Assembly: GCF_036417845.1 (NCBI RefSeq) | Contig: NC_089978.1 | Span: forward strand, 134,472,288-134,536,287 | Origin: Apteryx mantelli | Lineage: Eukaryota > Chordata > Aves > Apterygiformes > Apterygidae | Direction: 5' to 3' | DNA: 64,000 bases | Shown: positions 53,601 to 63,900 of the stretch, piece after piece | Position numbering within the stretch: position 1 is the stretch's first letter | How the letters are laid out: the number at the start of each line of letters is the position of its first letter | Made by a program: the position numbers and the translations under genes | Notes under the pieces: generated by a model | What the model saw: the letters and a program-made list of their open reading frames with translations, nothing else | Told to the model about the DNA's origin: nothing | Databases searched by the model: none

Positions 53601-56600
53601 CCTCTCTACCTTTTTGCTGAAGAAGTTCCATTAAACTGAGCTCTTCCCAATGTCTAACTAGACTTACAGGAAATAAGATGATGCCCTTGTGTGAGCACCA
53701 TTTAACATTTCAGATGAAAAAGTTACAGAACAGTTCGTTAGCTAAAAGTCCAGTTTTTACTAGGTATTCCATCAACAATACAGAAGAAATCTGGAGCATA
53801 AAGTCATATTAAGTTTCATTGTCACTAACACAGAAGAGTTTCCACATTCAATTCATCATACAAGTAGTTGCAGTATGGAAAGAGAAAAATCTGTGGTGTC
53901 TCCAAAATGAGTTGAAAATCCCTTCCTTCTGCAACCAGAGTAGAGTCAGGAATACCCAGAATGGATAGCCCAAAGTCTGTGTGCTTGTGGTAAAAACACT
54001 CTTGGAAACAAGGACCAACCCCCCCCCCACCCCCCCAAAAAAAAAAAAAAAGTTAAGGTGAGGCTAAGAGAAGCTTCCTAACTCTGATCACAGCAAAAAC
54101 CTAAACCTACCTGCAGACCCTGAACTGCCGAGCAGGGACACATTTGTTAACTAGTGAAAGTTAACTAGTTAGAATGGACTATCAAGGGCAAGATACCCTA
54201 GTAAAGAAAATTAACAAGTTGGAATGGACTATCAAGAACAATGTACCCTGGTTTATATTTTCACTGCTTCCTTACAAACTATTTAGGACAAGCTTATAAA
54301 TTTCAACTTAGACTATTTCTTCTTTTCATGTAAAAATTAACATAGCACATACCAGTAAAGCCATGAGAATTCGATTCAACCTATGATTGCATTTAAACTT
54401 TTTTTTTTTAACTGCAAATGTATCTACATTTGATGTAGATGCCATTCTTCTTTTTCCTTCCTATTCAAATATATTATTCAAATATATCCTTCAAACATTA
54501 CCAGCTTCATTGTTGCCCTCTATCTTTCTGTCTTAGGGCTTCCATACTAGAGGTCCAGTGAATAAAAAAGGAATTCAACTTTTCTGATAAACAGATAGCT
54601 TAACTTTCCATTGGAGTTGCAAACAAAAAAGCAGGCTTAAATCTGATACGTGCTCCTCTTCTTAGTTACACTCCATAAGTTCCTCAATAGCGGCTTACAG
54701 ACCTTTGGAACTCTGCTGGTCTCAAGTTGAAAACTAATTCCTATAAATGATACATTTTCTCTACTATACAAGAAAAAAAAAATTGCATACATCCACCCAC
54801 CAAAATTTGGACTTCACAAGGCACTAACAAATTCTTTGCCTTATGCATTTTGACAGAGCATTGATTCTAACATAATATATTGTACTAAAATAGTTGTCAG
54901 CTGTTGACATTTTTTCTTTTATTACAAGATTAATTTCCTTCCAATTCAGCATTTTCTACTAGCCCAGAAAAAAAAAATACTGACCAGAAAAAACAGTAGC
55001 TAGAAATCAGACGAAGTCCCAAGAAGTAAGTCAAAAATAAAACAAATTAACCACCGTTGTAGCAAATGCAATGAAGCTTTTCAAAAGAAAGCAAAAAAGC
55101 TTCATGGTTTCCACCTTTATCATTATCGATGTTATCTAAGTTGCAATTCTAAACTTTTTAGACTTTAAATTTTTAATTTGTCATAATTCTAAAGACTTAA
55201 AACTGTCTTCCATTAGTTTAAAAAAGACAAACAGTACAGTTTAGTTTAACACCTTTCATCTTTTGAGGCCCACACTTCAAACTCTGTTTTTGTCACATGA
55301 GAAATTCAGTTTAAAGACTCCATCTTTATCACATCACACAATATCACTCAATAAAACTCAGCATTCTCTCTCCTGTTCCCATCAGAGGCCTAGAAATGGA
55401 ATTGCTAGAAAGCCTGAAAATAAAATAGCTTTGTTATCCTCAATACGAAAAACAGAGAGTACATCTAATCTGATGAAACTGATATTTTCTACCTAATTTG
55501 CATCACCAAATTTCTTCATAATATAGAAAGATAAATAGATTTACATTTGTATACCTGTAATGTACAGTTTTCTTTTCGTTTGAGGAACTCCACAAACCTG
55601 GCCACAACCCCTGGTGTGCTTATGACTTCATCTATTGGGGGATTTGGTTCTATTTAAAATAAAACACAAAGTTAGATACATTAAATTCTTCATAGGGAAT
55701 TTCCAAATTACTGCACCACAATAATATCCAAGAATATGCTGACTTCTCCTTTCTGAGAGTGTGTTCTTTTACTGAAATACTGCTTTACCTATACTAAAAG
55801 GCAATGGATTCATATCCATCATCAAAAGAATACTCCAGCTTGAGTTTCAGGTTAACGAGATGACATGATTCAAAACACTAACACACTCATTAATCAAGCA
55901 GACCAATTTCGAAGCAGTGCTTCTGCAGAGTCACTCTGGCACACAAGTGCAGAGCTGAAAGCAGTACATTTGAACCCTAGAAATGTTGACTACAACACTC
56001 AAACTTGCATTACAGAGCAGAGATAACATCCACATCACTTAATTTTATAGTTTTCCAGACCAACACCTAGCTGACATTTTACAGAACCGAGAAGCAGAAC
56101 TTCATCCAGCAATTTCTGTATGAACCACGATCTTTATTCCTGTTAAAGTCAAAGCATAAGCCAGGGGCCCTTCTACATTTTTCTCCAAGTAGTTTCAGCA
56201 CTTACCTTTGGAGAGAAGCTTTCGAAATTTCTGGGTGGCTGAAAGCTGCTGTTCTGGGCTATTGGAGAAAATCATCTCAATCATATCAGAGGTGATGACA
56301 GCACTCTAGGATTTGTGTAGGCAAGAGAGAGAAAGAGAGAGAGGGGGAGAAGGACAAGAAAATCTTGGATTAATGGGAAAAGGTTACAATATTTGCTAAA
56401 TTATGATATAAGGTTTACCTCTTATTGAGTAAAAACCTAAATAAGAACCAGTCTGGACAATAATGATCGCCATAAAATAATCATCATATAAGGGAACACA
56501 TATAAGCAGAATGCATTGTTACATGGAGTCTTTCTTCTCTGGAAGCCAAAATTCAAATTTTACTTAAGCTATTCCACAAAAATTAACAATTGCTCTTCAG

Positions 56601-59600
56601 AATCTCACAGGTATTCTCTCCCCTTTTTTCCTTCCCCCTCCCCCAAAACAACTATATAAATGTCAGTTTTAACAAAAGGTTAAATTGAAATAGCAATTGC
56701 TGTTATGCAAGAACATTTCTGATTATGCTATTGTTTAGATTTTTGCAATATGTACATTTTGAGTTATTCTCTTACACCAAAATGTACAGGAACTCTCATT
56801 TTTAGAAGGTCTGATAAACCTCATGACAGACATCACAATCAAACATATCAGAGTATTAAGCTTTCCACAATACTGATGGTATTTCCACCAATACAGTTAA
56901 GCTAAATCAGTGGCCTTTCTTATGCCAGGTAAAACATGACACTTTGTTCATCACATGTAAATCCGTGGAAAGAGAAACACAGGGTTAGCTGGATATTTTT
57001 CTTTCATTACATGATTTTCTGATCCAAATCCAAGAGAGAGTTAGATGACAGCGGTGAAAATACTTAATCTTAGTCTGTATTTGTGATCCCAGTGACAGAA
57101 CACAAAGAGTCTAGATTTTGTCACAGGAGGCAGTTTGCAGCTATAAGGGAACCAAAAAATGCAATACTTCTTAAATCTTTCAGTTCCAACTGTTAAGACC
57201 CTGAAATTAATAGCATTTAAAATAGTAGTGTGTGTAATGGTAGTACCTATCCCAATTACATAGGCTCCCTTCCTTACTTTTTTACCACCAACTCTTTCAC
57301 ACAAGCTGGTATTTATGACTTGTCTGATGTTTAAAGACAAGTTTGAAGAGTAAAACAGTATGTTCCATCAGGGATCTACCACATTGTTTATAGGCATTTC
57401 TGTCTCTCAGTAATTTTCAAGGCTGGTCTAACAACAGACAAAACTAAAACCAGCCTCATTTCTATTAAAACATAATTTGGATATTCTGAATATAGATGCA
57501 AGAGTGAAGATTAACAGACAGTCTTTAGGACTCAGTGAGGACTGCATTTTTCTTCATCCTCTCTTACAGCTTGAAACCCCTACCATTTTTCTTTCCAGGG
57601 AGAAGACTGCGGTAAAGAAATGGGAAAAAGCAGAAAAGCCTAATTTCTACTAAGATAAGGCTTTTCTGTAGGGTAAAGTTCCAGGTTGGAACAGAGTTCA
57701 AGGACACATGCAGATAGCTAAGCAGATCTAGCTATGTTTTCAAAACCCTACTTTAAAATTGTGCCATTTGAAAGTTTCCTAACACAGATTTCCATCCCTT
57801 TTTACTTTGTAAATTGCAAAAACACATTGCACGCTCTGCATTTTCATGTTTCAAGTGCTATGAATTTCAGATTAAAAAAAAAAACAAAAACCAAGCAACC
57901 AGCTCTGGGCAACAGTTGATAAAATTACCTAGGACAGTCAACATCAAGAACAAGTAGTAATCAGGGTGATTGTAACAATGATATTTTAACTTAATTTTCT
58001 TGAAAGTATACACACTGAGCAACCACTCACTCTGTTCCTAACATTTCTCTCTCATGTAATCTGTTCCAGGTCACTATTGCTGATACAGGTATTTAAGAGC
58101 TGTCCATAAGCTCTTTGAATGTCTTTTTCCACATTCTTCTGGAATGCCGTTCCTCTTAAGCCACTGCATAAACTGTGTGCTCCGTTTCAACAAATCCCAT
58201 ATTCCTTTCTCAACACTTACAGAAGTCATCTCCATATTGTTCATCTGAGCCTCATGGAAGCCACCATCTGACATTACTTCCTCCTCTGCTTCTTCCTCAG
58301 CTGTTGCAACATTTCGGCGTTTAAACAACTAGAGAGAGGAAAAAATATTTAATAAAAGCAGTACCAAACTGACAGTCAATATGTACACAACATGTCATAT
58401 TAGGCTGCAATAAAAATGACATATAGTATCATCTAAAGGAGGCAAGTATGCTGGCACCGGGTCTCTGTTGGACTCATAAATCAAGTCAATGGACACAACA
58501 GAATAGAATACTGGTTCCCAAAATTTCTGAAAAATCCTCACTGATATTCCCTTTTCTTCTTCACTGTCCTCCTCCATCTACCTGCTACTTCCAGCTTCTA
58601 GATGATTGCTTTCTTGTCCTCTTACCAAAGACTGGGAGAGGATGCTGGGATTCAAAAACCTGAAAAATTGCTGTGTATAACAGATTTCTGTGGAACAGTT
58701 GCTGCGACTTGGGTAACTGAGCTACTGTGGGGAAGAGAGGGCTTTAGAGGATGATCACTTGGGACTGGACTGCGGAAATGATATTGGGATGAGGAGAATT
58801 TGGTTGCTAATCAAGCAAAGGAGATGGTCAGTTTGAGATATCATGGGGAGAGCTAGAGACACCACAGCTGCTACTCTTCCCCCTTTAACCCAGCTCTCTC
58901 ACTGGAAGAAACATTAGCAATGACAAGGTGGGTTTGGGGGTGCTGCTCAAACTGTTCCCTGATGAGTTCAGAAAACAAAGCTCCAGCATTGAGACATGTC
59001 GGATTTGCACCACTACAGTGGACAGACAAGACAGAGACCTGTTACTAGGAGGCCATTGTGTGATGTGCCAACCCAAACTTCATAAACATTGTACTTGGGC
59101 ACAATCTTAAGCCAAAATTTATAGGTTTTCAGATTATGTGAAAATATGGAGGCTTGGGGTCACTTTCTGATTTTGTGTGTGTGCTTTTGTTCTCTTCCTT
59201 TTTAACGGGGTAGTTTAAGCACACTTCCATAAAAGGTTGAAAGTCTTCCCCTGCAGAGGCTGAAAAGGCAAAAACAATAAGACAACAAAATGAAGTATAT
59301 ATGAAAATAAAAGAATCAGAACACGAAACTGCAAATGCAAATGAAAACAAGTCAAAGAGTAAAATTTCTTCACATGATTATCTAAAACAAGGTTCTAACT
59401 AGCAGCTGTAATGGCAAACCTGGCATTCTTGATGGCAGTCAACCAGAGTCAACCATTGAGTCAACCAGTGACCACCCCCACGACCTATGTGCCAAATACA
59501 TAAAAGAGAAGTACCTGCAGGCATGTTCAGTCTGAAATGGCTGCAGTGGTAAAAGAGCAAAAGGAAATACTTTGCTTGCAGCTTCTGTTCCATTGTTAGT

Positions 59601-60979
59601 CCAGATAGGATTAACAGTTTTCCTTAAGAAAAGGAAGTAGTATTACCTACTTTATTTAGTCAACTTGCAGTAATCTGGTCCTGAGGAGGTCAGATGCAAA
59701 GATAAGACGGATTTCTAAAATGACCTATCATTTTTCTAATTTAATAGCAGCTTTACAGATAACATCAGTGATGTTGTTCTGTGGTATCAGTGACCTGAAA
59801 ATGCTGCCTGCTGTTCCTGATCAAAATCAGCAAGAAATACTGTAATCCATTCTCAGAACTCTCCACGGACTACAGACTTTCCTTGAAAGCATCTGGTATT
59901 GACACTGTAAAAAGGATATTAAAATATACTGAAGATTTAACCTACCATTCTAAACCCCAAACCCTACTATCTTTGTTCGAAATCCAGAAACCAGAATATG
60001 AGTGAAAAAGGCCTCATTATAACTTTACTTGGATCTGAACCAACCTCTTAAGGTTTCCAATGAACACAACTAAGAACAAATGGAACAACTTCTCAGAGCT
60101 ACCTCTTTTTAATTGAAAGATGGTTTTCATCACCTCTTGTCACTGCTGCTATTTCTCCATTTAACTCTGGCACCTGCCATTTTGGAATTTGAAGTATTAA
60201 CTACTAACAAGACACGAACAGTAAGGGAAGCTTTGTTTCCAAGAGTTTTTCTCAATCATCATGCTGTACAACATATACTAAATCCACTACTCAAGGTATT
60301 GCCTTATGGGTATGGACAGAGCATGAACTTCCATAAATTCATAAATGAACTGGAACTCTGAGAAAGAAAACTGAGAATAATCAGATCAATGATCTATTTC
60401 TTCCCTCAAGGAAATCTTTCCTACAATCTATAAGGACATGGTCAGACCTTCTCCTTCTCCTATTCTAGCTGCAATGTTTCCTGCCATTTCACCTTAGCTT
60501 ACTACTCTCTAAAAAGAGATTAGAGCCACCACAACTCAGCTAGCAAAATGGAACAGAAATTCCTCAATCACCTTCAGTGTAAGGTTAGCCAATTTAGTTC
60601 AAATTACCTTCATTGCTGAGCTGCTCCAGCTGATCTTACACTTGAGAATGAGCTCACTAAGTTTTGTACTACCCGCAGATTAGGTAGTAAAGACTGCAAG
60701 TGACTTCTATTTCTGACTGTGCATGAATCTGGCAGGGTAGGAACAAGAAAGAAGTGGCTTCGGAGAGACAAAAAAGAGCTAGGGACATATTTTTGCAAGA
60801 TGAAATTCATTTCAGGACTAGTTACAGTTATCACAGCTGTAGTACAGTACCTGCTCCTCTCTCTTTTGCTTCCGCAGCTGAAGACCCTCTTCCTCCCGCC
60901 TGCGACGCATTTCGTCAGGGTTTAGAGATTTGTTCTTGTAGCTCTTCAGGCGGAAGTTCTCTTTTCCTGAGGTTGTCAT
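23502..60979 (-). CDS. KPNA1: KPNA1, importin subunit alpha-5 (karyopherin alpha 1)
   Basis: Adaptor of classical nuclear import: it binds NLS cargo through armadillo repeats and importin beta through its N-terminal IBB domain, and is recycled by CAS. Thirteen coding exons join exactly in phase to 538 codons plus TGA, the same length as human KPNA1. Residues 1-60 form the IBB ([20 protein letters not shown], then [12 protein letters not shown]). The armadillo array follows, with the NLS-binding Trp/Asn pairs AAWVLTN (W149), AVWALGN (W191), AVWALSN (W234), ACWALSY (W276), ACWTISN (W360) and AAWAITN (W402). The acidic tail ends [14 protein letters not shown]1 rather than KPNA5 or KPNA6 is chosen from [10 protein letters not shown] and [15 protein letters not shown]. 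The first, noncoding exon and the promoter are outside the window. It is tail to tail with FAM162A. No damage is seen. Confidence 0.98.
23690..25084 (-). other. KPNA1 intron before exon 13
   Basis: 1.4 kb. Contains a CR1 3' fragment at 24068-24225; otherwise nothing recognised. Confidence 0.95.
24068..24225 (-). mobile_element. CR1 LINE 3' fragment
   Basis: The plus strand reads CAGAATCACAGAAATGCAAG, GTTGGAAGAGACTTCT, TTAGTCCAACCTCCAG and AACTTCCAAGGATGGAG, the reverse complement of the typical avian CR1 3' end. Only the last 150 bases or so are present; the copy is moderately diverged. Confidence 0.85.
25085..25263 (-). CDS. KPNA1: KPNA1 coding exon 12 (residues 417-476)
   Basis: [40 protein letters not shown] and [19 protein letters not shown]. 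The end of the armadillo array. Donor GTATGA. Confidence 0.98.
25264..25953 (-). other. KPNA1 intron between exons 11 and 12
   Basis: 690 bases, AT-rich, with short ATATCT/AGAGAT runs near 25440-25500. No element recognised. Confidence 0.95.
25954..26081 (-). CDS. KPNA1: KPNA1 coding exon 11 (residues 375-416)
   Basis: [20 protein letters not shown] then [20 protein letters not shown] and QI; K417 is split. W402 and N406 belong to the minor NLS site. Separated from exon 10 by the largest intron of the gene. Confidence 0.98.
28193..28240. repeat. Short TATGCTTAA repeat
   Basis: Four or so imperfect copies of ATATGCTTAA within AT-rich intron DNA. Confidence 0.7.
29385..31020 (-). mobile_element. 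Ancient CR1-type (L3-like) LINE, long copy
   Basis: The plus strand follows, in order, the reverse complement of the old amniote CR1/L3-like consensus as I recall it: CTTCTCCAATGCCACTCATG, ATCACCAGCAAACGTTG, GACTTTGCTGAAAACTTCCT, AGTATGATTTCCCTCTAGAA, and TTGTTCCAAAATTTCTTCTG. It covers the 3' region, most of the RT and the upstream part, about 1.6 kb. Decay is strong and no long frame remains. Both ends are approximate. Confidence 0.75.
31105..32547 (-). mobile_element. Young 5'-truncated CR1 LINE (reverse transcriptase C-terminal part and 3' end)
   Basis: High similarity to avian CR1 by eye. The minus strand encodes the RT palm and thumb region in one frame over 32492-31188, with [50 protein letters not shown] and [10 protein letters not shown]. 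That frame is broken by two in-frame stops, at 32120-32118 and 31571-31569, where the family has Trp and Tyr codons. The catalytic FADD motif reads FAGD. The 3' end carries the usual GAGATCATCTAGTCCAACCC (plus strand). The copy lacks all of ORF1, the endonuclease and the N-terminal RT, so it cannot move. Confidence 0.95.
36706..36751. repeat. Imperfect 25-base tandem duplication
   Basis: ATGATGGCACAGTACAATGA plus ATAGG is followed directly by ATGATGTGGTACAATGAATA plus C; the second copy lacks four bases. Confidence 0.75.
38523..38648 (-). CDS. KPNA1: KPNA1 coding exon 10 (residues 333-374)
   Basis: [20 protein letters not shown] then [20 protein letters not shown] and IQ. W360 and N364 belong to the minor NLS site. 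Phase 0 at both ends. Confidence 0.98.
38649..40688 (-). other. KPNA1 intron between exons 9 and 10
   Basis: 2.0 kb, no recognised repeat; A/CA-rich stretch at 39411-39440. Confidence 0.95.
40689..40767 (-). CDS. KPNA1: KPNA1 coding exon 9 (residues 306-332)
   Basis: [20 protein letters not shown] then DDIQTQ. Human KPNA1 has HND where this has HSD, as I recall. The repeat lacks the binding Trp (ALRAVGN), as in the family. Confidence 0.97.
40768..42392 (-). other. KPNA1 intron between exons 8 and 9
   Basis: 1.6 kb, AT-rich; nothing recognised. Confidence 0.95.
42393..42556 (-). CDS. KPNA1: KPNA1 coding exon 8 (residues 252-305)
   Basis: [20 protein letters not shown], then [20 protein letters not shown] and [14 protein letters not shown]. 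In this repeat the usual binding Asn is Tyr (ALSY), as in the family. The Met306 codon is split by the intron. Confidence 0.98.
42557..43126 (-). other. KPNA1 intron between exons 7 and 8
   Basis: 570 bases; nothing recognised. Confidence 0.95.
43127..43226 (-). CDS. KPNA1: KPNA1 coding exon 7 (residues 218-251)
   Basis: [20 protein letters not shown] then [13 protein letters not shown], with W234 and N238. Acceptor GATTTTAG, donor GTAAGA. Confidence 0.98.
43227..44961 (-). other. KPNA1 intron between exons 6 and 7
   Basis: 1.7 kb; contains a CR1 fragment in antisense orientation (44150-44616). Confidence 0.95.
44150..44616 (+). mobile_element. CR1 LINE 3' fragment, antisense to KPNA1
   Basis: Reads forward as CR1: GACCATAAAGATGGCTAGGG, GGGCTGGAGCAAGTGACAAA, TTGTTCAGCCTTAAAAAAAG, GGAACAGCTTGCCCAGAATA, and the 3' end GGGTTGGACTAGACGACCTC with CTCCCAACCTAAATTATTCC. 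Moderately diverged, covering the RT end and the 3' UTR only. The last bases CACAATTCTATA keep the CR1 tail. Confidence 0.88.
44962..45050 (-). CDS. KPNA1: KPNA1 coding exon 6 (residues 189-217)
   Basis: [20 protein letters not shown] then DCNILPPLL, with codon 218 split across the intron. It carries W191 and N195. Confidence 0.98.
45051..51715 (-). other. KPNA1 intron between exons 5 and 6 (6.7 kb)
   Basis: Mostly unremarkable AT-rich DNA. Holds a 14-base tandem repeat (50406-50433, GAGAAAGGCAAATT twice) and a probable ancient CR1-type fragment (50795-51160). No exon-like conserved frame was recognised. Confidence 0.93.
50795..51160 (+). mobile_element. Probable ancient CR1-type LINE 3' fragment
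   Basis: GTTCAGAAAAGGGTCACCAA and, further on, CCTGAAATCTTCAAAGCAAG followed by ATTAGATACCTTTCT lie in the order and spacing of the RT end and 3' UTR of old CR1 elements. Identity is low, so this is a tentative call. Confidence 0.5.
51716..51847 (-). CDS. KPNA1: KPNA1 coding exon 5 (residues 145-188)
   Basis: [20 protein letters not shown], then [20 protein letters not shown], ending VQEQ. W149 and N153 are the first NLS-binding pair. Phase 0 at both ends. Confidence 0.98.
52161..52184. repeat. (AC)12 microsatellite
   Basis: Twelve perfect AC units followed by a short A run. Confidence 0.98.
54019..54051. repeat. Poly(C)-poly(A) homopolymer junction
   Basis: C10, A, C7 and then A15 without other bases. 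On the KPNA1 sense strand this is T15 followed by G7 and G10. Confidence 0.95.
54161..54253. repeat. 50-base tandem duplication
   Basis: TTAACTAGTTAGAATGGACT at 54161 recurs as TTAACAAGTTGGAATGGACT at 54211, and the following ATCAAGGGCAAGATACCCT matches ATCAAGAACAATGTACCCT. The period is exactly 50 bases and the copies differ at about eight positions, so the duplication is not recent. Confidence 0.9.
55555..55649 (-). CDS. KPNA1: KPNA1 coding exon 4 (residues 113-144)
   Basis: [20 protein letters not shown] then [12 protein letters not shown]; start of the armadillo array. The acceptor is AAATAG, donor GTATAC. Confidence 0.97.
55650..56205 (-). other. KPNA1 intron between exons 3 and 4
   Basis: 556 bases; nothing recognised. 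Confidence 0.95.
56206..56305 (-). CDS. KPNA1: KPNA1 coding exon 3 (residues 80-112)
   Basis: [20 protein letters not shown] followed by [13 protein letters not shown]. The acceptor CCTAG is preceded by a 32-base pure pyrimidine tract on the sense strand. Donor GTAAGT. Confidence 0.97.
56306..58220 (-). other. KPNA1 intron between exons 2 and 3
   Basis: 1.9 kb. The 32-base purine tract at 56323-56354 is the pyrimidine tract of the exon 3 acceptor; otherwise nothing recognised. Confidence 0.95.
58221..58328 (-). CDS. KPNA1: KPNA1 coding exon 2 (residues 44-79)
   Basis: 108 bases, phase 0. [20 protein letters not shown] finishes the IBB and enters the acidic linker [15 protein letters not shown]. 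Donor GTAAGT. This linker is diagnostic for KPNA1 among its paralogues. Confidence 0.97.
58329..60850 (-). other. KPNA1 intron between coding exons 1 and 2
   Basis: 2.5 kb of mixed-composition DNA with no recognised repeat or exon. Confidence 0.95.
60851..60979 (-). CDS. KPNA1: KPNA1 coding exon 1 (residues 1-43, IBB domain)
   Basis: ATG at 60979-60977, start [20 protein letters not shown], and the basic IBB core, ending REEQ before the donor GTACTG. The likely acceptor lies five bases upstream of the ATG (TTGTAAAG, then GAATC), so the rest of the 5' UTR is in an exon outside the window. Confidence 0.97.
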
Positions 60980-60984
60980 GATTC

Positions 60985-63900
60985 CTTTACAATGCAATTA
61001 AAAAGGGAACACGTCAAAATACAATTACGCAGCAACATATCGTTTTGTTCTGTCTGTATCTCTTAATCCCTGGTAGACGTGCACCTCCGGTCACTGCCTC
61101 TCTATATCCTATCACCTAACTTCTAGCAACTTAGAAGGTATAAAGTAAAACTTCACAGAGTTGAACTGCCACTTCAGAGAGCCAGCTTTTTATGTCAGAA
61201 CAGCAAACGTATATTTTATTCTTCGAGGCCGCAAGGCATGAATAAATGATACATTTTTTAAGAAAGAACTGAGATGTACACGGTAGAGGACACAGTCTGG
61301 GCTAAGAAGAAAGCTACACTAATAAATCTTAATACTTTTCCATGTGGGAAGTTAAACAAACTAACTAAACTCTCCTGTCTTCACTCAGAAGTGAACTGGT
61401 CTTAGTTCATTTTAGTTCATTCTTAGTCTTTAGTTCATTTTAGCTTACTCCCCGTGATGGACTGCAGATCAGGTCTCTACCTTCAGTGCTCCGCCCTGCA
61501 CCGCTTCTATCCCTACATCTCCCTTTAATTTGCAAAAAAGGTTGGGAACAGAATTCTAAAATGACTCACTATTACCATGCATCTTCATACAGATGCAGAA
61601 TTGTTAATATATTACCAATATCTGCAGCTCTATAATACAAAATTTAGCAGACTACGCTATATATAAAACTACTCCACAGGGCTTTTAAAAGCTTCTTGCA
61701 AACATCCTAACTTCTTGTATTAAATATGCTACCTACATCAAATTCTATAAGCACAGAATCACCAGGTGACAAATGACCCCTGTGCACTTTTTACTTTAAA
61801 ATGGAGCAACACAAATGTATACAGACTCTAAACAGCTAGGATTTTCATCTCAAAGCACACCAAATGTAATCAAGTCTACTCTGACCTCTTCTTTGAATTA
61901 GCACAAAGAGTTTTAAGAGATTAAAAAAAGAGGATACGGAAATGTGCTTCTCATTAGAACCTCTTTTTAAGTTGCTGATACCTGACATCCACATATAGAA
62001 ATTCTGACGATCAGACTACACTTTCGCAGAAGTCATATTTCAGGCTTCACTTCAAGTTAAAACTTGGCCACCAGAACATGGTTTAAAACTGTTAAGGGTC
62101 ACAAAACTACTGTATTCAAGGTCAATCAGTCACACATTGCACTGAATGCAGCACAAAAACGTGAACATACAGATAAGTAATTTAGCAGCCTAATCATGCT
62201 CTAAAGGCTCTTCCTAAAGAGCCTTTTTAAAGGTTTTTTTTAATAAAGGTTCTACAAAAAGATCCTCTGGAAACTCCAGAAGTTTCCTACATAATTCTTA
62301 ACAACCTAAAAATTATGTTCTTCATGTATTTAGGAGTCTGAGCTTTAAATTTTCATATTTCTTGCAATATGCTTGGAAATAACATTCTCCCCCCATTTTA
62401 GTTTATAAATGACTATTACCTGTATATTAAAAGGAAGAAATATTTGGAGAAGCCCTGGATTTTATCCATAAAAAGAAGCTGAGCCTAACAAATACTCAGA
62501 CTGCTTATGGAATTTCTTCTATTTCTAAAATGTTCTGAAATAAATACTAAATATATTTTAGAGTTAAGAAAATGAACTCAAACACCAGATGGATAACCAT
62601 GAGCTAAAAGGGTATGTCTAAAAAGAAAATAGTTTTTTTCATAAACTTTCTTTAAATCAGGCAAATGAAGTATATCAGGTCGCTCAGCAGTTGTATACAA
62701 CTGCTATTAAATGGTAGTCATTTTGTCAACTGTGCAAATAGAAGGTATTAGCTTAATATTTTTAAGGGATTCTTGATATCTCCCATCATCTATCTTCGTG
62801 CACCTCAAGCAAACATGTATTTTCCAGCTCACACTCCTGCTCTTCTCAGTCATGTCCACCTCCGCAGTGAACTCACATGACCACACTAACAAGTGATATG
62901 ACGTTCACTGAGGAACTTAAATCTTCTTCCCTAAATTTATTTGGTAGCAAGATTTATCTATTTGTTCTTTTGCCAGAAAAGTCTTTGAAACAGCTCTCCT
63001 CCCCCACTCCTCTGTTACTTCCCTCCAAGCTCCTCAACAAAAGTTTTTTCCTTCTCTCACCTTTAATTTGGCCTAGAAAAAGTCAAGCTTTTCTAGTCTT
63101 TTCTAGTTAAATATGCTTTCCATGCTTTTGATCACACTAGCAGCTCTTCTTTGCATCTGCTCAATCTACCCTTGAACATGAATAACCACAGACATACATA
63201 ATACTTCAGATAAGATCTCAAGGTCTCAGGTGACATTATTAAAAATTCTTCATTTTTACCTGAAACATCTTTTCTCAAACTCGCAGGATAACATTTGTCT
63301 TTGTTTAGAATTTCAGAACTTTGATAGCTCATTTTAAAATCTGGTCATTTTAAATCTGTACTTTCAATCCCTGAAATTTTTCAGCTTAAAGAAATTTTTG
63401 ACAGTGAACATCTACATTTTTTATTATTTTCACATCATTTCTATTCTGTGACCCTTCCAGTATGGTGTTCCAATGTTCCTAATTGTCAGTGACACCATGC
63501 AACTTCATCAGCAGCAAGTTTCCCTAGCATATTCTTCCTTATTGTACTCATTTATCCAGTTTCCCTCATCTCACAACTTAAGTGTATTAATTTCTTTCAG
63601 TTTTGCTTCTGTCTTTAAAGTAATAATTTTCATTTTCATCTTCTAGCTCTATTAGCCCCCTCCTGCTGTGTTTCATATCACCACCTCTATTGAAAATATA
63701 AGCACAGTATTTATTAATTTCTTATTTGGATTCTGTAACTTTACCTTAAACCCTCTCCATATTTGCTCCACACTTTCTCATTCTCTTTATTTTTATAACT
63801 TAATTATCTTTATTTGGTGTCAGACCCTTTACAAGCTTTAGCTGCAACTTTTGGCATGCTTATTTCTGACTTTCAAGACAGCTCACTCTGCTGACTAACC

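Larger units (their letters stand above)
51848..55554 (-). other. KPNA1 intron between exons 4 and 5
   Basis: 3.7 kb, AT-rich. Holds a (CA)n run (52161-52184), a C/A homopolymer junction (54019-54051) and a 50-base tandem duplication (54161-54253). Confidence 0.95.
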
